Positions 10,400-23,387 are shown, counted from the stretch's first letter. The stretch is 64,000 nt of DNA from Erigeron canadensis (GCF_010389155.1 NC_057766.1:32001516-32065515); one strand, 5' to 3'. A program made the numbers and translations. Notes: a model not told the origin generated them from the letters alone.

Positions 10400-11794
10400 C
10401 GAGATGTGTACCTGCGCAATGCGGTGACGGTGGTGGCAACGGGTGATGATGGTGGCGGTGATGGTAACGATATAGTTATTAATCTAAAAGTAATTGATGT
10501 AAATAATAGTGTAGTTATTTTTATGGTTAAGAGATGTATCTTTTGTAAATAATTTTATTAAGAGTATTATAAAAATATTAGGTTGAAATATTTAAATTAA
10601 TGAATAAAGGAGATAGATAATTTGGATAAATATGGTTGAAAAATATTTTAAGGATATATTGGGTAGATTTAGCGTGTAAGTTAGGAATGTATTGAAAAGG
10701 GGAGCTGATTTGCTCAAGGAAAGGATTGATGAGCACACTGAAACATTTATTAAATGACTTTTATGCCCTTAATATAGTTAACTCTCTTTTATTAAAACTT
10801 TACAAAAAACCCCCTGCCCTCAATACAAGCAATGCTACTCAAACGAAATAGCATCACTTGAAAACTCAGGATACAGATTCAAATCAAGCAAATTATGTCC
10901 TTGATGCGTGTAGCTAATTTCCTCGTCCACTCTGTTATTTGTTTGGAATGCACAAAGAGAACTTGAATGATTATGTGCCAGTGATGATCGCAAAATCTCA
11001 AATCTAGAATGATCGATCTCATGTAGTAGAATTATTCCGTTTTTCTTTTTTAATTTTGGAGCTCTTCCTTTTAGTTGTTGAGCAACAGGCTCAAATAACA
11101 TATCGTTCTCATTCACAAGGTTCGTAATCATCGAAGTAGCTTTTGTACATTGAACGCAATGCATCAAGCAACTTTTATCTAGCATCTTAATATCCTCCAA
11201 ACCTGATACATGAATTATCAATAAAATAAAAACTTCTAAACTAGTGATAGTATATTCATTGGATCAATTGTTGATTTTAGGTTTTGAAAGTAATCAGCAA
11301 TTATATAAATAACATAAATAATAGGATAATTCTTAAAAAAAAATACATTGAATATGCAAGGATCATAGATACAAAAACAAATTATTTACAGAGTACAAAA
11401 TCACAATAAACTGTATAAAACATCAAAGTACATGTAGTGGTTAATTACTAACATTTGTTATAAGAAAAAAAAAGGGATGTCCAATGAATGATGATGGCGC
11501 AAGGATTATGAATTGAATTGTTAATATTGAAACAAAAATGGTAAAGTGTTACGGAGGGTTTACATCGATATATTTAGTTTTTATAAAGGACATAAAAGTC
11601 ATTTAGCAATCATTATATGTGTACCAATAATAAAATTTCTTGAGCAAATGTATTGAAAAATAAAGGTATTTTAAAGATAGATGGTAGATTTAACGTGTAA
11701 GTTAGGAAATGTATTGAAAAATAAAGGTATTTTAAAGGTAGAAGGTTGGAAAAAAAAGAGAAAATAGTTTGTTTTATAATAAAGTATAGATAGA
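10400..11794 (-). mobile_element. Non-autonomous Helitron (minus orientation) with a captured open frame
   Basis: Read on the minus strand, the element starts A|TCTATCTATACTTTATTATA (from 11794). It ends with the hairpin-like CCGCATTGCGCAGG, then GTACACATCTCG|T at 10400. The same 3' module (CCGCATTGCGCGGGTACCATGCTCG) ends four other elements in this window. The terminal tetranucleotide is CTCG, not CTRR. The interior contains the open frame 10835-11221. Confidence 0.6.
10835..11221 (-). CDS. Unknown 128-residue open frame inside a Helitron
   Basis: An uninterrupted minus-strand frame of 128 codons, unusually long for this AT-rich stretch. I do not recognise the family. Visible features are three cysteines near the start (CLMHCVQC), a Lys-rich patch (LKKKNG) near residue 60, and an LDLNL sequence near the C-terminus, which matches the EAR-type LxLxL repressor motif pattern. 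It lies wholly inside a Helitron, so it may be a captured gene fragment. It could equally be a chance frame. Confidence 0.3.
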   Translation of the reverse strand: MIIHVSGLEDIKMLDKSCLMHCVQCTKATSMITNLVNENDMLFEPVAQQLKGRAPKLKKKNGIILLHEIDHSRFEILRSSLAHNHSSSLCAFQTNNRVDEEISYTHQGHNLLDLNLYPEFSSDAISFE

Positions 11795-11799
11795 TAAAT

Positions 11800-12845
11800 T
11801 TCTAATTCCATGAGTACGCATCTATCACACATTATATATTTAATAATAATAAGCAACGGGATGCTCTTCCAGACAACCTCGTTGTAACCACTGGCTTGCG
11901 TTGTCAAGAAAAATAGTCGGTCTTTGACTCTTTGTAGTGGCATTATTATTATATTAAGAAACATTATTTAAATTCATAGACATGTATACAACTATACATA
12001 TGCTGTTAAAAATTCAGACGTAAAACATTAACTTTAGTAGTTTCATACTGATATTGAGTTCGAACGAAAATAAAAACCGATTATCGTATCGATACCGGTT
12101 TTTCGAGACCTACCAAACTTTAAGAATTCGTTCTTGAATAGGCTAGCTACTAGTTGTCTCCTGTTTACGTCTTCTAGAAATAATTATGTACCGTGTTTTT
12201 CAAATGATCGCTTAAGAATTTTTCTATTGACAATATAAGTATGATATGGTTTTCTTTATTCTTAGTTCTTTAAGTCCCATCATACCAAAGTGATCACTTA
12301 AAAGTTGTTAGAAAATACTCTTTACATTACATATGTACTAGAAATTCAATTGGTAAGGATTAATGATTTTGGCATGCTACACAACGAACTTATAGATATG
12401 GATGTATCATGTGCATGAAGGTTTTTATGCGCTACATAAGTACATGTGGTCAAAGTTTGTAAGGATATATTTCTAATTTATTTATAACTCTCTCAAGGCT
12501 TGACATATATAAAGTCTCACGTACGTCTTCTAACAAGAGAACACTTGTGCCATTTCAAGTATTGAAAAAATCTAATCGGAGATGTTCATAATTCAGTTTT
12601 GGACTACAAAAATCGGTTGAACCAGCCAGATTTGATTTTCAAAATTTGGATGTAAAATCGACTAACGTGCCGAGTGCCAACACCGAGTTGTATTTAACTT
12701 GATTAATGTAATCTAGAAGCCCAGTCGGCCCAAAAAGTTAGCCCAAATCCCGAAACTCTTGACTCTTGAGCCTCCCAAACTAAAGAAACCATCAGAATTT
12801 CCAAATACAAAAACATAAACGATACTGTGTTACCCCGCAGTTATT
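11800..12845. other. AT-rich intergenic DNA, nothing recognised
   Basis: No coding or repeat structure was recognised between the Helitron at 10.4-11.8 kb and the MITE at 12.85 kb. Confidence 0.4.
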
Positions 12846-12850
12846 TATTG

Positions 12851-13026
12851 GGTAATTATCAATCCTCCTAGGTTATTAGCCAAAATTTTTTTGTAACTAA
12901 TATAATTGTAACATGTGGAAAATCAGAAGGTGAGATTAGAAAAGAGAATTAATGGTATTCACATGTCACCATCTAAAGCTATTAGAAGAATTTTAGGCTA
13001 ATTTTTTAAAATGATAAATCATTTTC
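12851..13026. mobile_element. MITE, family M1, copy 1 (diverged)
   Basis: One of three copies in the window; the others are at 16267-16440 and 26763-27042. The family has near-palindromic ends (AATGATTAATyCTCCTAAC and its inverse GTTAGGAGGATTTATCATT) and a shared core with 'catgtggaaaaatcag', 'gattagaaaagagaattaatgg' and 'cacatgtcac'. It is about 175 bases long with no coding capacity. This copy is the most diverged at its left end. Confidence 0.7.
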
Positions 13027-13190
13027 CTTATTTATTTATTTACTAAGACAATGATTGTCAACAATGTAGTCTCCTGCATCACGATAAACGTATTGTGTAG
13101 TAATTAACTTAAATATATGCAAGTACACATTTATTTTACTACAGTATTAATTTTTCGGATCAGACATATGTTTGTCTGTTTAGTTATTTA

Positions 13191-13775
13191 CTAGATTTTG
13201 GTCCCGTGATAACACACGGGTTCTATAAAGTTTTTGCTTAAAAACTTGTCTATATGAATCAAAGGGAAGATAAAAGCAGACATATTGAATTTCAACTACA
13301 TCAATTTCATTGCATTAAAACAAACAGTTAAAAAAAAAAAATACTAAATTACTAATAGCAAGTCTTAAAAATTCAAGGATTTAAATTGCATTATGCAAAA
13401 CACTAACAATAGGTCTTGAATGCACCTCCACCAATTTTAGATTTCTTATTCAAAAGTAATCATCCGCTACAAATGTTTATAATTGTTCTCAAATCTGTGG
13501 AGGTTGAATAACATGATTTATATGCATGTGAGACGATTAACATGATTTTGAATGTAGAATATGGAGTTACAATTTTATGTCAGCAAATGAATTTTGAATA
13601 TGTTTAAGATTTAGAAAGATCTGAAAATAAATAAGAAGGAGCTATTTGTAAATAAAAGTTAAGTTTATAGGCTGAATTGCATTTAGGTGATGCCACATAG
13701 GTGATTGGAAAATAATATGGGTTCCTTTAGTATATAGGTAGAAGGTAGATAGATAGATAGATAGATAGATAGATA
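13191..13775 (-). mobile_element. Non-autonomous Helitron (minus orientation), CTAG-ending
   Basis: Read on the minus strand, the 3' end is a perfect 6-bp-stem hairpin (CCCGTG...CACGGG, 13203-13220) followed by ACCAAAATCTAG|T at 13191. The 5' end lies in or just beyond a GATA repeat near 13740-13775 (TATATACTAAAGGAACCC downstream of TCTAyC units). The exact 5' base cannot be fixed because the tetranucleotide repeat offers several A|TC sites. Confidence 0.65.
13751..13775. repeat. (GATA)n microsatellite
   Basis: About seven tandem GATA units at the 5' boundary of the adjacent Helitron. Confidence 0.9.
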
Positions 13776-14164
13776 TTAAACATTTTCATTGTTTTCGTTT
13801 TGTTCCAATTACGTCCTTGTAGTTAATATTTATTCCCAAGTTCGTCCATTTCCATGACGTTTTATCTCGAGCGTGTCCTTATGACCTTATGCTGGGTTTT
13901 TTTTTTTGTTTGTTTCTTAAAGAGTGTAAAAGAAAATAATTGAAATTTGTGCTTTTAATTTTCTCTTTTTGCTAATTGGTTCATGTAATTTTTTACCGAT
14001 TTGTTCATGTCACATAGTATAAATTTATTTAAAATGTTGTTTGTAAATTGTTTATACATCTAATATCTATTTATATATTATATAGTAAAAAGTCTCTAGA
14101 TTTTCAACATTGAACTTAAATTTTCAATATTAATTTTAAATATTTTTTCAAAATGCTCCTACTA

Positions 14165-15948
14165 TCTATTCTATATTTACCAAAAGTAATCATAATACCA
14201 TTTCTCTCTCCTCATATCTCAGCCAATCATTTTTTTTTCTCTCCTTTATAAATCATTTTTTTTCTCCAACTCATTCAAAATCTTTTATCTCAAAAATCGT
14301 ACATCAATAAATTATAAAAATTATATAGATGTTTTTAAAATTTTATACTGTAACACCCCAAAATATTAAAAGGTAAAATAAATTAATTTATATTATAGTT
14401 TTAACATTAAAATAGTTTCCTATTATTTTAGATACGAGGTTAATTTAGTTGAAACTTTAACGGATAACGGGTATAATACCCATATAAAAAGAAAGAGGGT
14501 GTGACACTTAGAGAAAGTGTTGGCCATTTCCTTGTTTCTGACCCACCCTTCTCTTCTTCATCATCGTTTCCTTTTCTCCATTTTACTTCCAATTCAAATC
14601 TCTTCAAGAATGTTTATAATATCATTCAAATACTAGAATTTTTCTTTAGCTAATAGTAATAACATTCAAGTCTTAATCATCTAGTTGGGAGAAATGAAGA
14701 GTGTGGGTTGTGTGTGTGGACCAAATTTTAGAAGAAAAAAAGAAGAAGACAATAGTGATTTCCAACTTAATTCTAATTCTTAATTTTGAAGGTAATAATT
14801 TTCATTAACTTACTTTTGTTTGTTCTTGAGAATTTAGGGTTCTTATTATGAAATAAATTTGAGAGTTTTCTTTAAAATGAGTTATTTATCTAAATTCAAG
14901 CTAGTGTTCATGAAAAATTAATAAATTGGAAGTTATCAAGTGAGATGGTTATACTATAATGCCTTTTTTAAATTATTACTTGTAATGAAGCATATTGATG
15001 TGTAATAATATGAATATTTTGATAAAAGTGCTTCTAGTGATTTTATGGCCAAAACAAGATTTAGTGCTTTGAAGATTAATGGTGATATGAATTGTGGAAA
15101 TGTTGACTTTTACGGTAAAAATTGGTTTATGGTTAAAACCCATAGTGACTCCCTTGAGACTATTGGCTCTTGGTACATGTGAGGTGTTTTTCATAAAGTT
15201 TTGTTATATACGTTTCTGCAAAAAGTTGAGTTAGAGTCATAGTCTTTCGTATATTGATATATTGTAAAACCCTAGTCGATGTCAACTTGGGGAATATGAC
15301 CCGTTTAGTCTTGTAAACTTGGTTTGTAGCAACGGATGATATAAAGACTTTTGAAAATGTTGTGTTATGTCTTTTATGTCAAAATGAAGTTGTTTATCAG
15401 TTGTACAAAACTCGGTAATGAGAAAAAGGGGTCGAAAGTTGATTAAAGTGTCAAAGTACGAAGCTGCCGGAGGACGACCTTTGTTTCCTGGGACGACCTT
15501 TGAGGACGGCTCTTGCTTCTGTAATTTTTCATAAATTTTTACCGAGGCTTTGTTTGATCTTTTCGGGTCCTGAAACTTGCATAATAGTCTTTTACATCAT
15601 TTTAAGAACATTCTAAGTGTCTTTTCTTGATTTGAAACATTTTGATTTTTCGCGAAAACTGGCCGTATTTTTCTAAGTATAAGAGATAAAATGTTTGTGT
15701 TTCAATATTTGGGTCTAAATTGATCGAATCTAGTCGTATCACATACTCTGTCATTAGAGATGTCATTCGATATACTTTCAATGAATTTTTAAATCGGAGG
15801 CAGAGTCCGTACGGCTAAGGCATTTTATTATCATACTCTATAACATATCAACTCCTATGACCTATCACACTCTATGACATGTCACACTTTATGACCTAGC
15901 TATCACCCCTACCATCTCAACGCCGCAATGCGCGAATACCTACTCTCG
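14165..15948 (+). mobile_element. Probable Helitron of the CTCG-ending family
   Basis: The left end resembles the 5' ends of other elements here (A|TCTATTCTATATTTACC followed by a CTCTCTCC tract). The right end CGCCGCAATGCGCGAATACC..CTCTCG|T (15920-15948) closely matches the shared 3' module. The interior begins with TGTAACACCCC (14349), a common plant LTR-type start. It then has a TATA-like box (about 14485), a UTR-like CT-rich stretch and a repeated 'gacgacctttg' motif near 15475-15505, so part of it may be LTR-derived. No protein was recognised. Confidence 0.45.
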
Positions 15949-16065
15949 TTTCTCTTAACAACTATAATGATGACTATTGTAATTAAATTTGTGGAACAAA
16001 GAAGATTATAAAAGCAACATAACACAAAGTAACGAAACTTTGACAATACTTAACTTAATTTTTTT

Positions 16066-16250
16066 GATTGAGATTCCTTAAAGTTACAGTAACTTTATAG
16101 GTAAAGTTAGGATAATCTTGACCATTGAATTAAAATTAAAGGTTAAGATTAAAAAATGATATTTTAATCTTAACCATTGATTTTAATCCAATGGTTCACA
16201 TCTATCAACTTTACCTATAAAGTTGATATTAACTTTAGGGAATCTCAATC
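16066..16250. mobile_element. Foldback MITE of 185 bp
   Basis: The left arm GATTGAGATTCCTTAAAGTT.. is repeated inverted at the right end (..AACTTTAGGGAATCTCAATC). A second inverted pair, 'actttataggtaaagtt' and 'aactttacctataaagt', lies inside, and the centre is an inverted 'taaccattg' core. The perfect outer match identifies a MITE. No target duplication could be set confidently. Confidence 0.75.
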
Positions 16251-16266
16251 CTTTATTTTTTCTAGA

Positions 16267-16440
16267 GAAATGATTAATTCTCCTAACAAAATAGCCTAAT
16301 AATCCTCCTAATATTGGATGAAGACATGTGAAAAAATCAGGTGACAAGATTAGAAAAGAGAATTAGTGGATACCATATGTCACTTTTTTGTAATATTAGG
16401 AGAATTTTTAGAAGAATTGGTTAAAAGGATTTATCATTTT
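16267..16440. mobile_element. MITE, family M1, copy 2
   Basis: Best-preserved single-length copy of the M1 family, about 174 bases. Ends are AAATGATTAATTCTCCTAAC and the inverse of AAAATGATAAATCCTTTTAACC. It lies only 17 bases from the preceding foldback MITE. Confidence 0.75.
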
Positions 16441-16449
16441 ACCTTTTTC

Positions 16450-18990
16450 TATTTCGGAGATGTTTGAATATGAATAATCAGGGCATAACATGACAGGCTG
16501 TATCCAGACCAGATTTTACTAGGTAATGTCTTTCATAGTTCCTATGCCATGAATTGGTTTTTTGTCCCATTCACCCATGATAATTCTGGAATAATACTCG
16601 ACCCCCTAATACTTTCTGTCTTGCTATTTTTAGCCCTTTTTTTACGTATTATAAATTATCATCCAAAGGGAGCAAATTTTCCAACTATTATATATTTAAT
16701 TAAAATCTCAGATATTCATTCATAAAATAAACTTTCATATATTAAATTAAAATATAAAGTATGCTAAGATATATTGAAATAAGATTATAATAAAACACCT
16801 AATGTCGCATTTGACTCATAGATTTTGATGAAATATTATGGAATTAAAATTAAATTTCATTTAATACCGTGTTTAGTTGTTCAAATATTGAAAAATCTTA
16901 TTTAGATGAAATGTAAACTTGCCTTATTTGATGGAATCTTAATTTTTTTAGAGTTTGGAGAATAATTTCATTTCATTTATCATATGAATCATTAAAGAGT
17001 AAACAATATTTTATCAAATTTTAGTCTTTGACAAAATTTATTTATTTTAAAAATATTTTGTGAAATAAATGCACACTATTTGAAATTTAAATAGTTTTAT
17101 TTGTCGTCATTTAATATTACATGTCTGATACGGAAAATTTTATGTAACAATCCCTGAATAAAACTAATGACAAATGCTATTGATTTATAAATATAATATA
17201 GTTCAGGGGGTTATTTGAGATACTGTAAATAGTATAAGGAGGAAAAAAGTGTGTGATTTCGTTGTTTTATACGTGGCGACACGCTTGCGTTCCCGTGAAC
17301 CTTCGGTCTAGCATCCACGTCATTCCGATTTTAATAATGGGTATTTAAAAGGTGACTTTCTTTTTTCTTTGTATACAACTGGTAATACTAATCATGTTTA
17401 AAAAGTGCTTGAATATGACTATTTTTGACTACCAAAAACAAATTTGATGTCTCTATATAACGGAGTTATTCAATTTCGGTAGTAAAAAGGGTTTTTTTTT
17501 CCGAACATTCAGTCGGCATATGACATCGAGGAAATCTCACCATATAATGGTGAAGTCTTGCATGTACCCTAGACAATGAGAAGTTGAGCATAGGTCATTA
17601 CAAATATTCAGAGAGTTTTATAAAAAACCTTAAGGTTTTGTCACCCTTAAAAAACGAACTCAAGCCCTTAGATAAAACTGGAAGTGTCTCTAACTAGTTA
17701 AAGTAACCTTCCTTGGCAATAAAAAGGGCTTTTAAGTTTGGCACTATAGTAATCGAACAAACTTTAATTATGTTAGTTTTTAATGTTTGTAGGCCGTTTG
17801 ATAAAATTTTAATTAACGGTTTAAATTTGTTGTTAAACAAATTAAAATTTTGCTCGTGCAATAGACGTGATAGACCAATTTATACTTCTACGATGCGAAT
17901 ATAGTTGACTAAGAAGAATGCGTTAACTTCATCGACCGTTGATTTTGTTTGCGCTTATTGTTGGTGACGTTAGAAATAAATGATAATTAATGGTAATAAT
18001 AAGCTAATCTATATTTATTAGTTTCCATATAAGATTCTTAAATTTTATTTGTATATATATATTTAGGGATAAAATAGTTATTTTGTTGTACTTCAAAAAA
18101 ATTTAAAATTTTTAGATTATCTAAATTCTTTATAACATAAAGATATACATATAAATATGTGGGTGGAGTGGATTGATAATGATAGTTCTGATATTAAAAG
18201 ACTAAATGTAATCATTTGGTTCAAGTTATACATGTCATTAGTATTAGATGAACAACTTTCTGGACCATTGAAACATACTCGTATATCGGTATATGTGAAC
18301 AAAATATAAAGGTATTGGAATATTGGAATTGATACACATAGCGTGTTCGGCAATACGAATTAGGCATGATTGGTTTTGTTAAAGAGATCACGAATGCAAA
18401 AAATTAACATTCACACAATGACAAAAGCTTTTAATTCAATAAAACATAACAAAGAGTAAAAATATTAAAGATATTGGTTGCAAATTGGTATCAGTAATAT
18501 TATCATCTTTATCTTTATTTTTATATAATTTTGAAAATTTTGACGGTTGATTACTAACTAGTTAAAATATTAAATAAAAAATCATGAAATTCATTTCCAC
18601 TATAAAATACCATATAAATATTATGTTTATGGATATACGGTACCCCGTATTTAGTTAGGAAAATAATATTATTATCAAGAATTTTAAGATATTTACATTA
18701 AACAACTATACAGTTTGCATAAATAGTTGTATCTTAATTAATTGTATGTATTTAACATTTACTATTATTAATTTTTGATCTTATCCTTTATTTCATTTTT
18801 TTTCTAGTATGAGTATGACATGACGATGATTAAACACCCCAACCCCCTATAAAAAAGGAGCAATTCAATGGCTGTCATCCTTCTTCCAACAAATTTTAGC
18901 ATTTTACACCTTCAAAAAAACCTTTGACTATAAAATCTTCAATTATTATCATCTTTCCAAAACACACACATACACCAAAAAACGTTTATT
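16450..18990. other. AT-rich intergenic DNA upstream of MCU
   Basis: No gene was recognised. The last 150 bases probably hold the MCU promoter: a TATA-like word (CTATAAAAAAGGAG) lies at about 18848, about 165 bases before the ATG, followed by a C/A-rich leader. Confidence 0.4.
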
Positions 18991-19012
18991 TTTTTCCTCA
19001 TATCATCAATTA

Positions 19013-21101
19013 ATGGCTTTCAAGCATAATCTTGTTAACAGGATGTTCAACATCTGTAACAACAATTTCTCCAACCAAACATTACGCAACTGTCGCATTT
19101 CCCGCTCTTCCTCGGCAATCACTGCCGATCATTTTCCGATGCCACCCAGTCCTAACCGGGTGGCACCGGATCCCGGAGACGATAACCAAACCCTTCTCCG
19201 CCGCTTTCTCGTCCCGGATATCCTCCGGTCGAGAAACCAAACCATGTTGGAGAAGCTAAAAGAAATTAACATTACAAGAGACAGAATCCGTTTAGACGGA
19301 CTCTCTCCACTGCCAGCTCATCCCGAGTCATCTCAGGATGAGCTGACGCTTGCATATGCTAAGAAAATACTTAGAATATCTCAAATTGAAAATATGAAAA
19401 CAAAGCTAAAGAGCCATACAAAAAACTGTATCTCGTATGACGAGTTTATTGAAATTTGCGTTGGTGAATGTCCGAGTATCGATCAAGCCATGGATTTAGC
19501 CAAAGCCTTAGATGATTCGGGTTCGGTCATCGTGTTAGGAAACGTTGTGTTTCTAAAGCCTCAACAGGTTGATATTCTTACATCCTTTTTTCTAATGTCA
19601 TTATTAATTTATAATTCCTTTTATATTCTGATCCGTAAATTAATTTTTTAAAGTTGTATGCCATCAAATGTTCTTTAAGTCGTCATAATATATAATATTG
19701 TGAAACATGTTTGATTATCTTATACGTTATATATATATATATTTTTGGTTAGAGAGTTAATTAAAATGCTATTAGGTATTTTTGGGTAGTGGTTAAGAAA
19801 TTGTAGGTATGTTAACAAGTTTTTTTAGTTTTATTGGAAAGAAGACAAAGACCGAGATCTGATGAGTTTTTTTTTTGTGCATTATTTGTGTGATGTTTGT
19901 TATGGACAGGGAAGCCAGATCTAAAAAACGTGTAATATCACACGTCTACACGTTTGTTTGAGGTGGAGACTGACCAACCTAGAGACATCCTTCATCCAGT
20001 CCAGGAATTAAATATTTAACAAAATGCCAAAACAACTTTTTCTTTTATTTCGCAGATCAAATATGGCAACTGCTCAATAATGATATTGTAAAGAAAAAAA
20101 GTTCCATTTATAACTCAAATATTAATTCTAATTAATTTCAAGCACAAATTAACTGTTATCTTATAGAGCAAAAAATTGCTCTAAATTTAATCAATTTTCC
20201 TTTTTACCTAGCTTATTCCCAAATCCATATTAATATGCAGCTCAGCATAAAGGTTTTGCTATGGATTTGTGAAAATTTGTTCTGGGAAAACGATTGGGGA
20301 TATTGGGGACTAAGTTTGCCTAATTTTTTGGGAGTTAGCTGTGGTCAAAGATTGAGTACGAGTCATTTTTTTTCTTTGTTTTTTGAGATATAGGAAAAGT
20401 ACAATTTTGAATGGGTGTGTGTGTTTTTGTGTGCATATTTGTTACACAAAATGTTACTCGTATTTTTCAAGCTGTAATATTTTGTTTTTTTTGTTATTTA
20501 CTTATTATTATGGGTGGTGAGAGTTGGTTGATTAGAGTTGAATATGTCAAGTGGGGATAAAAAATTAAAAAGGGTACAAAAATGTCAAGTTGGGGAGTCT
20601 TGTTTTACCAACAATTTTGTATTGCAGGTAATGAAAGCCATACATGGCTTGATGCCCAATAATTTGCCGGCGACACACAATGCGCCGTTGAAGGAATTGG
20701 AAGAGATGGAGCAATGGAAGTCTACTATCGACGCTAAGGCAAAAAAGATGGTTCAAAGAGAGCTATGGGGCGGTCTTGCGTACCTAATGGTCCAGACCGC
20801 AGGGTTCATGAGGCTCACATTTTGGGAACTCTCATGGGACGTCATGGAGCCCATTTGCTTTTATGTTACGTCAATGTATTTCATGGGTGGCTATGCGTTT
20901 TTCTTGAGAACGGCTAAAGAGCCTTCTTTCGAGGGGTTCTTTCAGAGCCGATTTAGTTCAAAACAAAAGAAGCTCATGAAACGCGAAGGGTTTGATGTGG
21001 AAAAGTACAAGGAGTTGAGGAAAGCATGTTACCCACATGAAGAGGCATGGCCAAGGGAAAATGGACTAGTAGATGACATTGCTAAAAAGTCATTTACTTG
21101 A
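19013..21101 (+). CDS. MCU: Mitochondrial calcium uniporter pore protein (MCU family)
   Basis: Pore-forming subunit of the Ca2+ uniporter of the inner mitochondrial membrane. Two exons (19013-19567 and 20628-21101) are joined in phase 0 through a 1060-base GT-AG intron, giving 342 residues, normal for plant MCU. The first ~45 residues are basic and rich in Ser, Asn and Arg, fitting a mitochondrial transit peptide. The matrix domain with GSVIVLGNVVFLKPQ follows. Exon 2 has a coiled coil, then the first membrane helix (about 232-252), the signature WDVMEP (255-260; the acidic Asp and Glu form the selectivity filter), then the second helix (about 261-280) and a basic C-terminal tail. All key pore residues are present, so it should be functional. 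Arabidopsis has several paralogues; which one this corresponds to cannot be told. Confidence 0.95.
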
Positions 21102-21559
21102 ACATACATTCAAATTGAAAATGCACAACAAATATAATTCTTATTTTTAAGTTACCCCAAATTAATGGCTTATATCTAATTTGGCCCCATTAGGCTGAGC
21201 AGCGGCATTATGTAAACTTAACATGGAGAGTCAAAGTTTTGTTTTTGTTTTCTCTATATTTTCTTTTCACTTGGTTGAAGTTTCATCAGAACCAAAAACA
21301 TAACTAAATTGCTAAACTAGCATGCTACTAGCGTGATAACGATATTAAATATAATTCATATTCATAAGATAAAATAAATTTTTTATAAATTTAAGTTGAT
21401 AATTAAATAATGTAATTATATAAATGAAAAAGTTTGACTAAATGTTTAATTAAAATATAAATTAATATTTATGATGTAGGACTAATTGGATGGAAAAACC
21501 TTTGCTCCCATACCATTTGGTACCCACTAATCTCCTAAACAGGCTAGTGTCCAGGTAAA

Positions 21560-21928
21560 TTTCAATCATTTAATAATCCCCTGATTATTTCAAGTTTGCT
21601 TTTGGCAATACTTAACCCAAGATCCCTCCTGAGAAGTGACGGTTGGTTGTCACTGGGCTATTATCCAGTGGTTATTAATATTTATGATGTAAGGATATGG
21701 AGTAATAGTCAATTGCATCTTGAAAATCACAATAACGAAAACGACAACGTTATCCAATCCCAGCATAAACTGGGGCACGATGAGGTATATTGTAGACAAG
21801 TTTTACCTCTACACAAAGGTAGAAAGGCTACTTCCAGATTCACTGAAGTGGAAAGGACTTCCGGCCCAAGAGTAAAAAATAGGGTTAGATCCACAAGAGT
21901 GAAAGCCTTAACCGGGTGGGGTAATCTC
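21560..21928 (+). repeat. SINE-like repeat interrupted by the solo LTR
   Basis: The stretch 'atattgtagacaagttttacctctacacaaaggtagaaaggctacttccaga' resembles, from memory, the conserved 3' part of plant Au/TS-type SINEs. No clear pol III A/B boxes were found, so this is tentative. Its right side is cut by the solo LTR at 21929. The 112-codon frame here is not a gene. Confidence 0.3.
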
Positions 21929-22600
21929 TGTTAGTATGTGATCACGTAAAATGAACGTATGTCCGGAAATGATTTAAGCCTACGGGGTCACACGAAATGA
22001 CACGGTAACTCTATATTATTAATTAATATATTTGATCACGAAATGATTAATTTAAATAAGTTAAAGGGCTAATTGTATTTAAATTAATTAGAAGAAATGA
22101 TTAATTGTGAAATAAGGTAATTAGGGTTGGACTCTAATTGTTAAAAGGGGGGGGGGGGCGGTTTTTGTATGCTCATTAGAGGCCTTAATTGACTTGTTCA
22201 CCAAGTCATTATGCCCTAATATCTCCCTATAAATAGAGGCTTAAATTTAAGGGTTTTATTATTCAATTCACACATTAATTCTCTCCTCTCTTCCCCCTCT
22301 CTTGGCTTCGGCCGAACCCCAAAGAAAAAGGGTTTTCGGGTTTTTGGTTGGTTTGACTTTTAGGGAAAGAAACAAAGGGTTGTTCGGTTCGTGATCGGGG
22401 TACCAGCATACGGTATAAGAGGTGTCTAGTGTGCAATCGTAGAAGGATTTACTTCAGATACTTTTAAAGTTTTTTTACTTTATCATCTACATTAAGAGGC
22501 ATTCCTTAATCTTATTTCAAGGTTAATTATTTGATTACATGATTTTAATTGCTTCCGTTGCGTACTCGTGAATAATGATATTTAGTTATATATTCCAGCA
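21929..22600 (+). mobile_element. Solo LTR (Copia-like)
   Basis: A 672-base segment starting TGTTAGTATG and ending ATTCCAGCA (TG...CA). It is flanked on both sides by the perfect 5-bp duplication ATCTC (21924-21928 and 22601-22605). A TATA box (CTATAAATAGAG, about 22226) is followed by a CT-rich leader, as expected for the U3/R boundary of an LTR. No internal retrotransposon sequence or second LTR is present, so recombination between two LTRs probably removed the body. A G10 tract with a C is present at about 22147-22158. The Copia assignment is by general style only. Confidence 0.85.
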
Positions 22601-22605
22601 ATCTC

Positions 22606-23387
22606 GATCTCAAACTCTCAATCTCAAAATCGATCAAAATACTCAGAGCACAAACTTAGATCTCATATCTAAAATTTATTACCGTTTGAGAAGGGAGAGA
22701 ATAGAGAGAACAGAGAGAGATCCACTCGATCACACTACCGTCTTGAAAATCAAATAATCTTTATAACACATCATATCATAATCATAATCATAAAAATATA
22801 ACCTATGAGGCTATGTTTTATTCAAATACACGTACATAAAGTGATTGTACATTAAACATAAACATTCTTTAAAATTTTGGATAAACTCCTAAGCACACTT
22901 TCATCCCGGCCTTAAATAAATTAACCATAGCCCTACATGCTACCTCCAAGTCACTAAGCTAACAAATAAACCTGAATGAAGAAGGTTAATCACAAGAGTA
23001 AAAATACTCTAACTTTAATTATAATAGAAATGATAATGGAACCAAAGAGTTGCAACAAAGCCTAATAATACCCTACAAAGACTACAAGAGCCAATTAACA
23101 ATTCATATTAATACGTACAATGTATATAGCAATATCGCCAACATAATTCTAACCCGTCAAAATACTTGGTTTCCCAATTGCGAGATGATTTGGTACCGGG
23201 AACTACGCCTTAGCTTTAGAACTTAGAATCCAACTAAAGCGTTCGTTGTCTATATGTGAACTAGAAGGAGCTCGTTCATGGCCTCGTAAGCTACACAAGT
23301 CTCCTCTCATCCTAATAGTCACTATGGTATTTTAGTCATCAGTGTTTGGAACTCGCTTCAGGAAATATTTGTAGTATACGTACTGCA
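22606..23387. other. Intergenic DNA, 3' flank of the PQ-loop gene
   Basis: A short 'ctcaatctcaaa' rich stretch is followed by AT-rich DNA. No gene was recognised. It likely includes the 3' untranslated region of the minus-strand gene that ends at 23388. Confidence 0.4.

Noticed and set aside
14349..15900. Complete LTR starting TGTAACACCCC
   Set aside because: No matching CA end with a target duplication could be found, so only a possible LTR-derived interior was noted.
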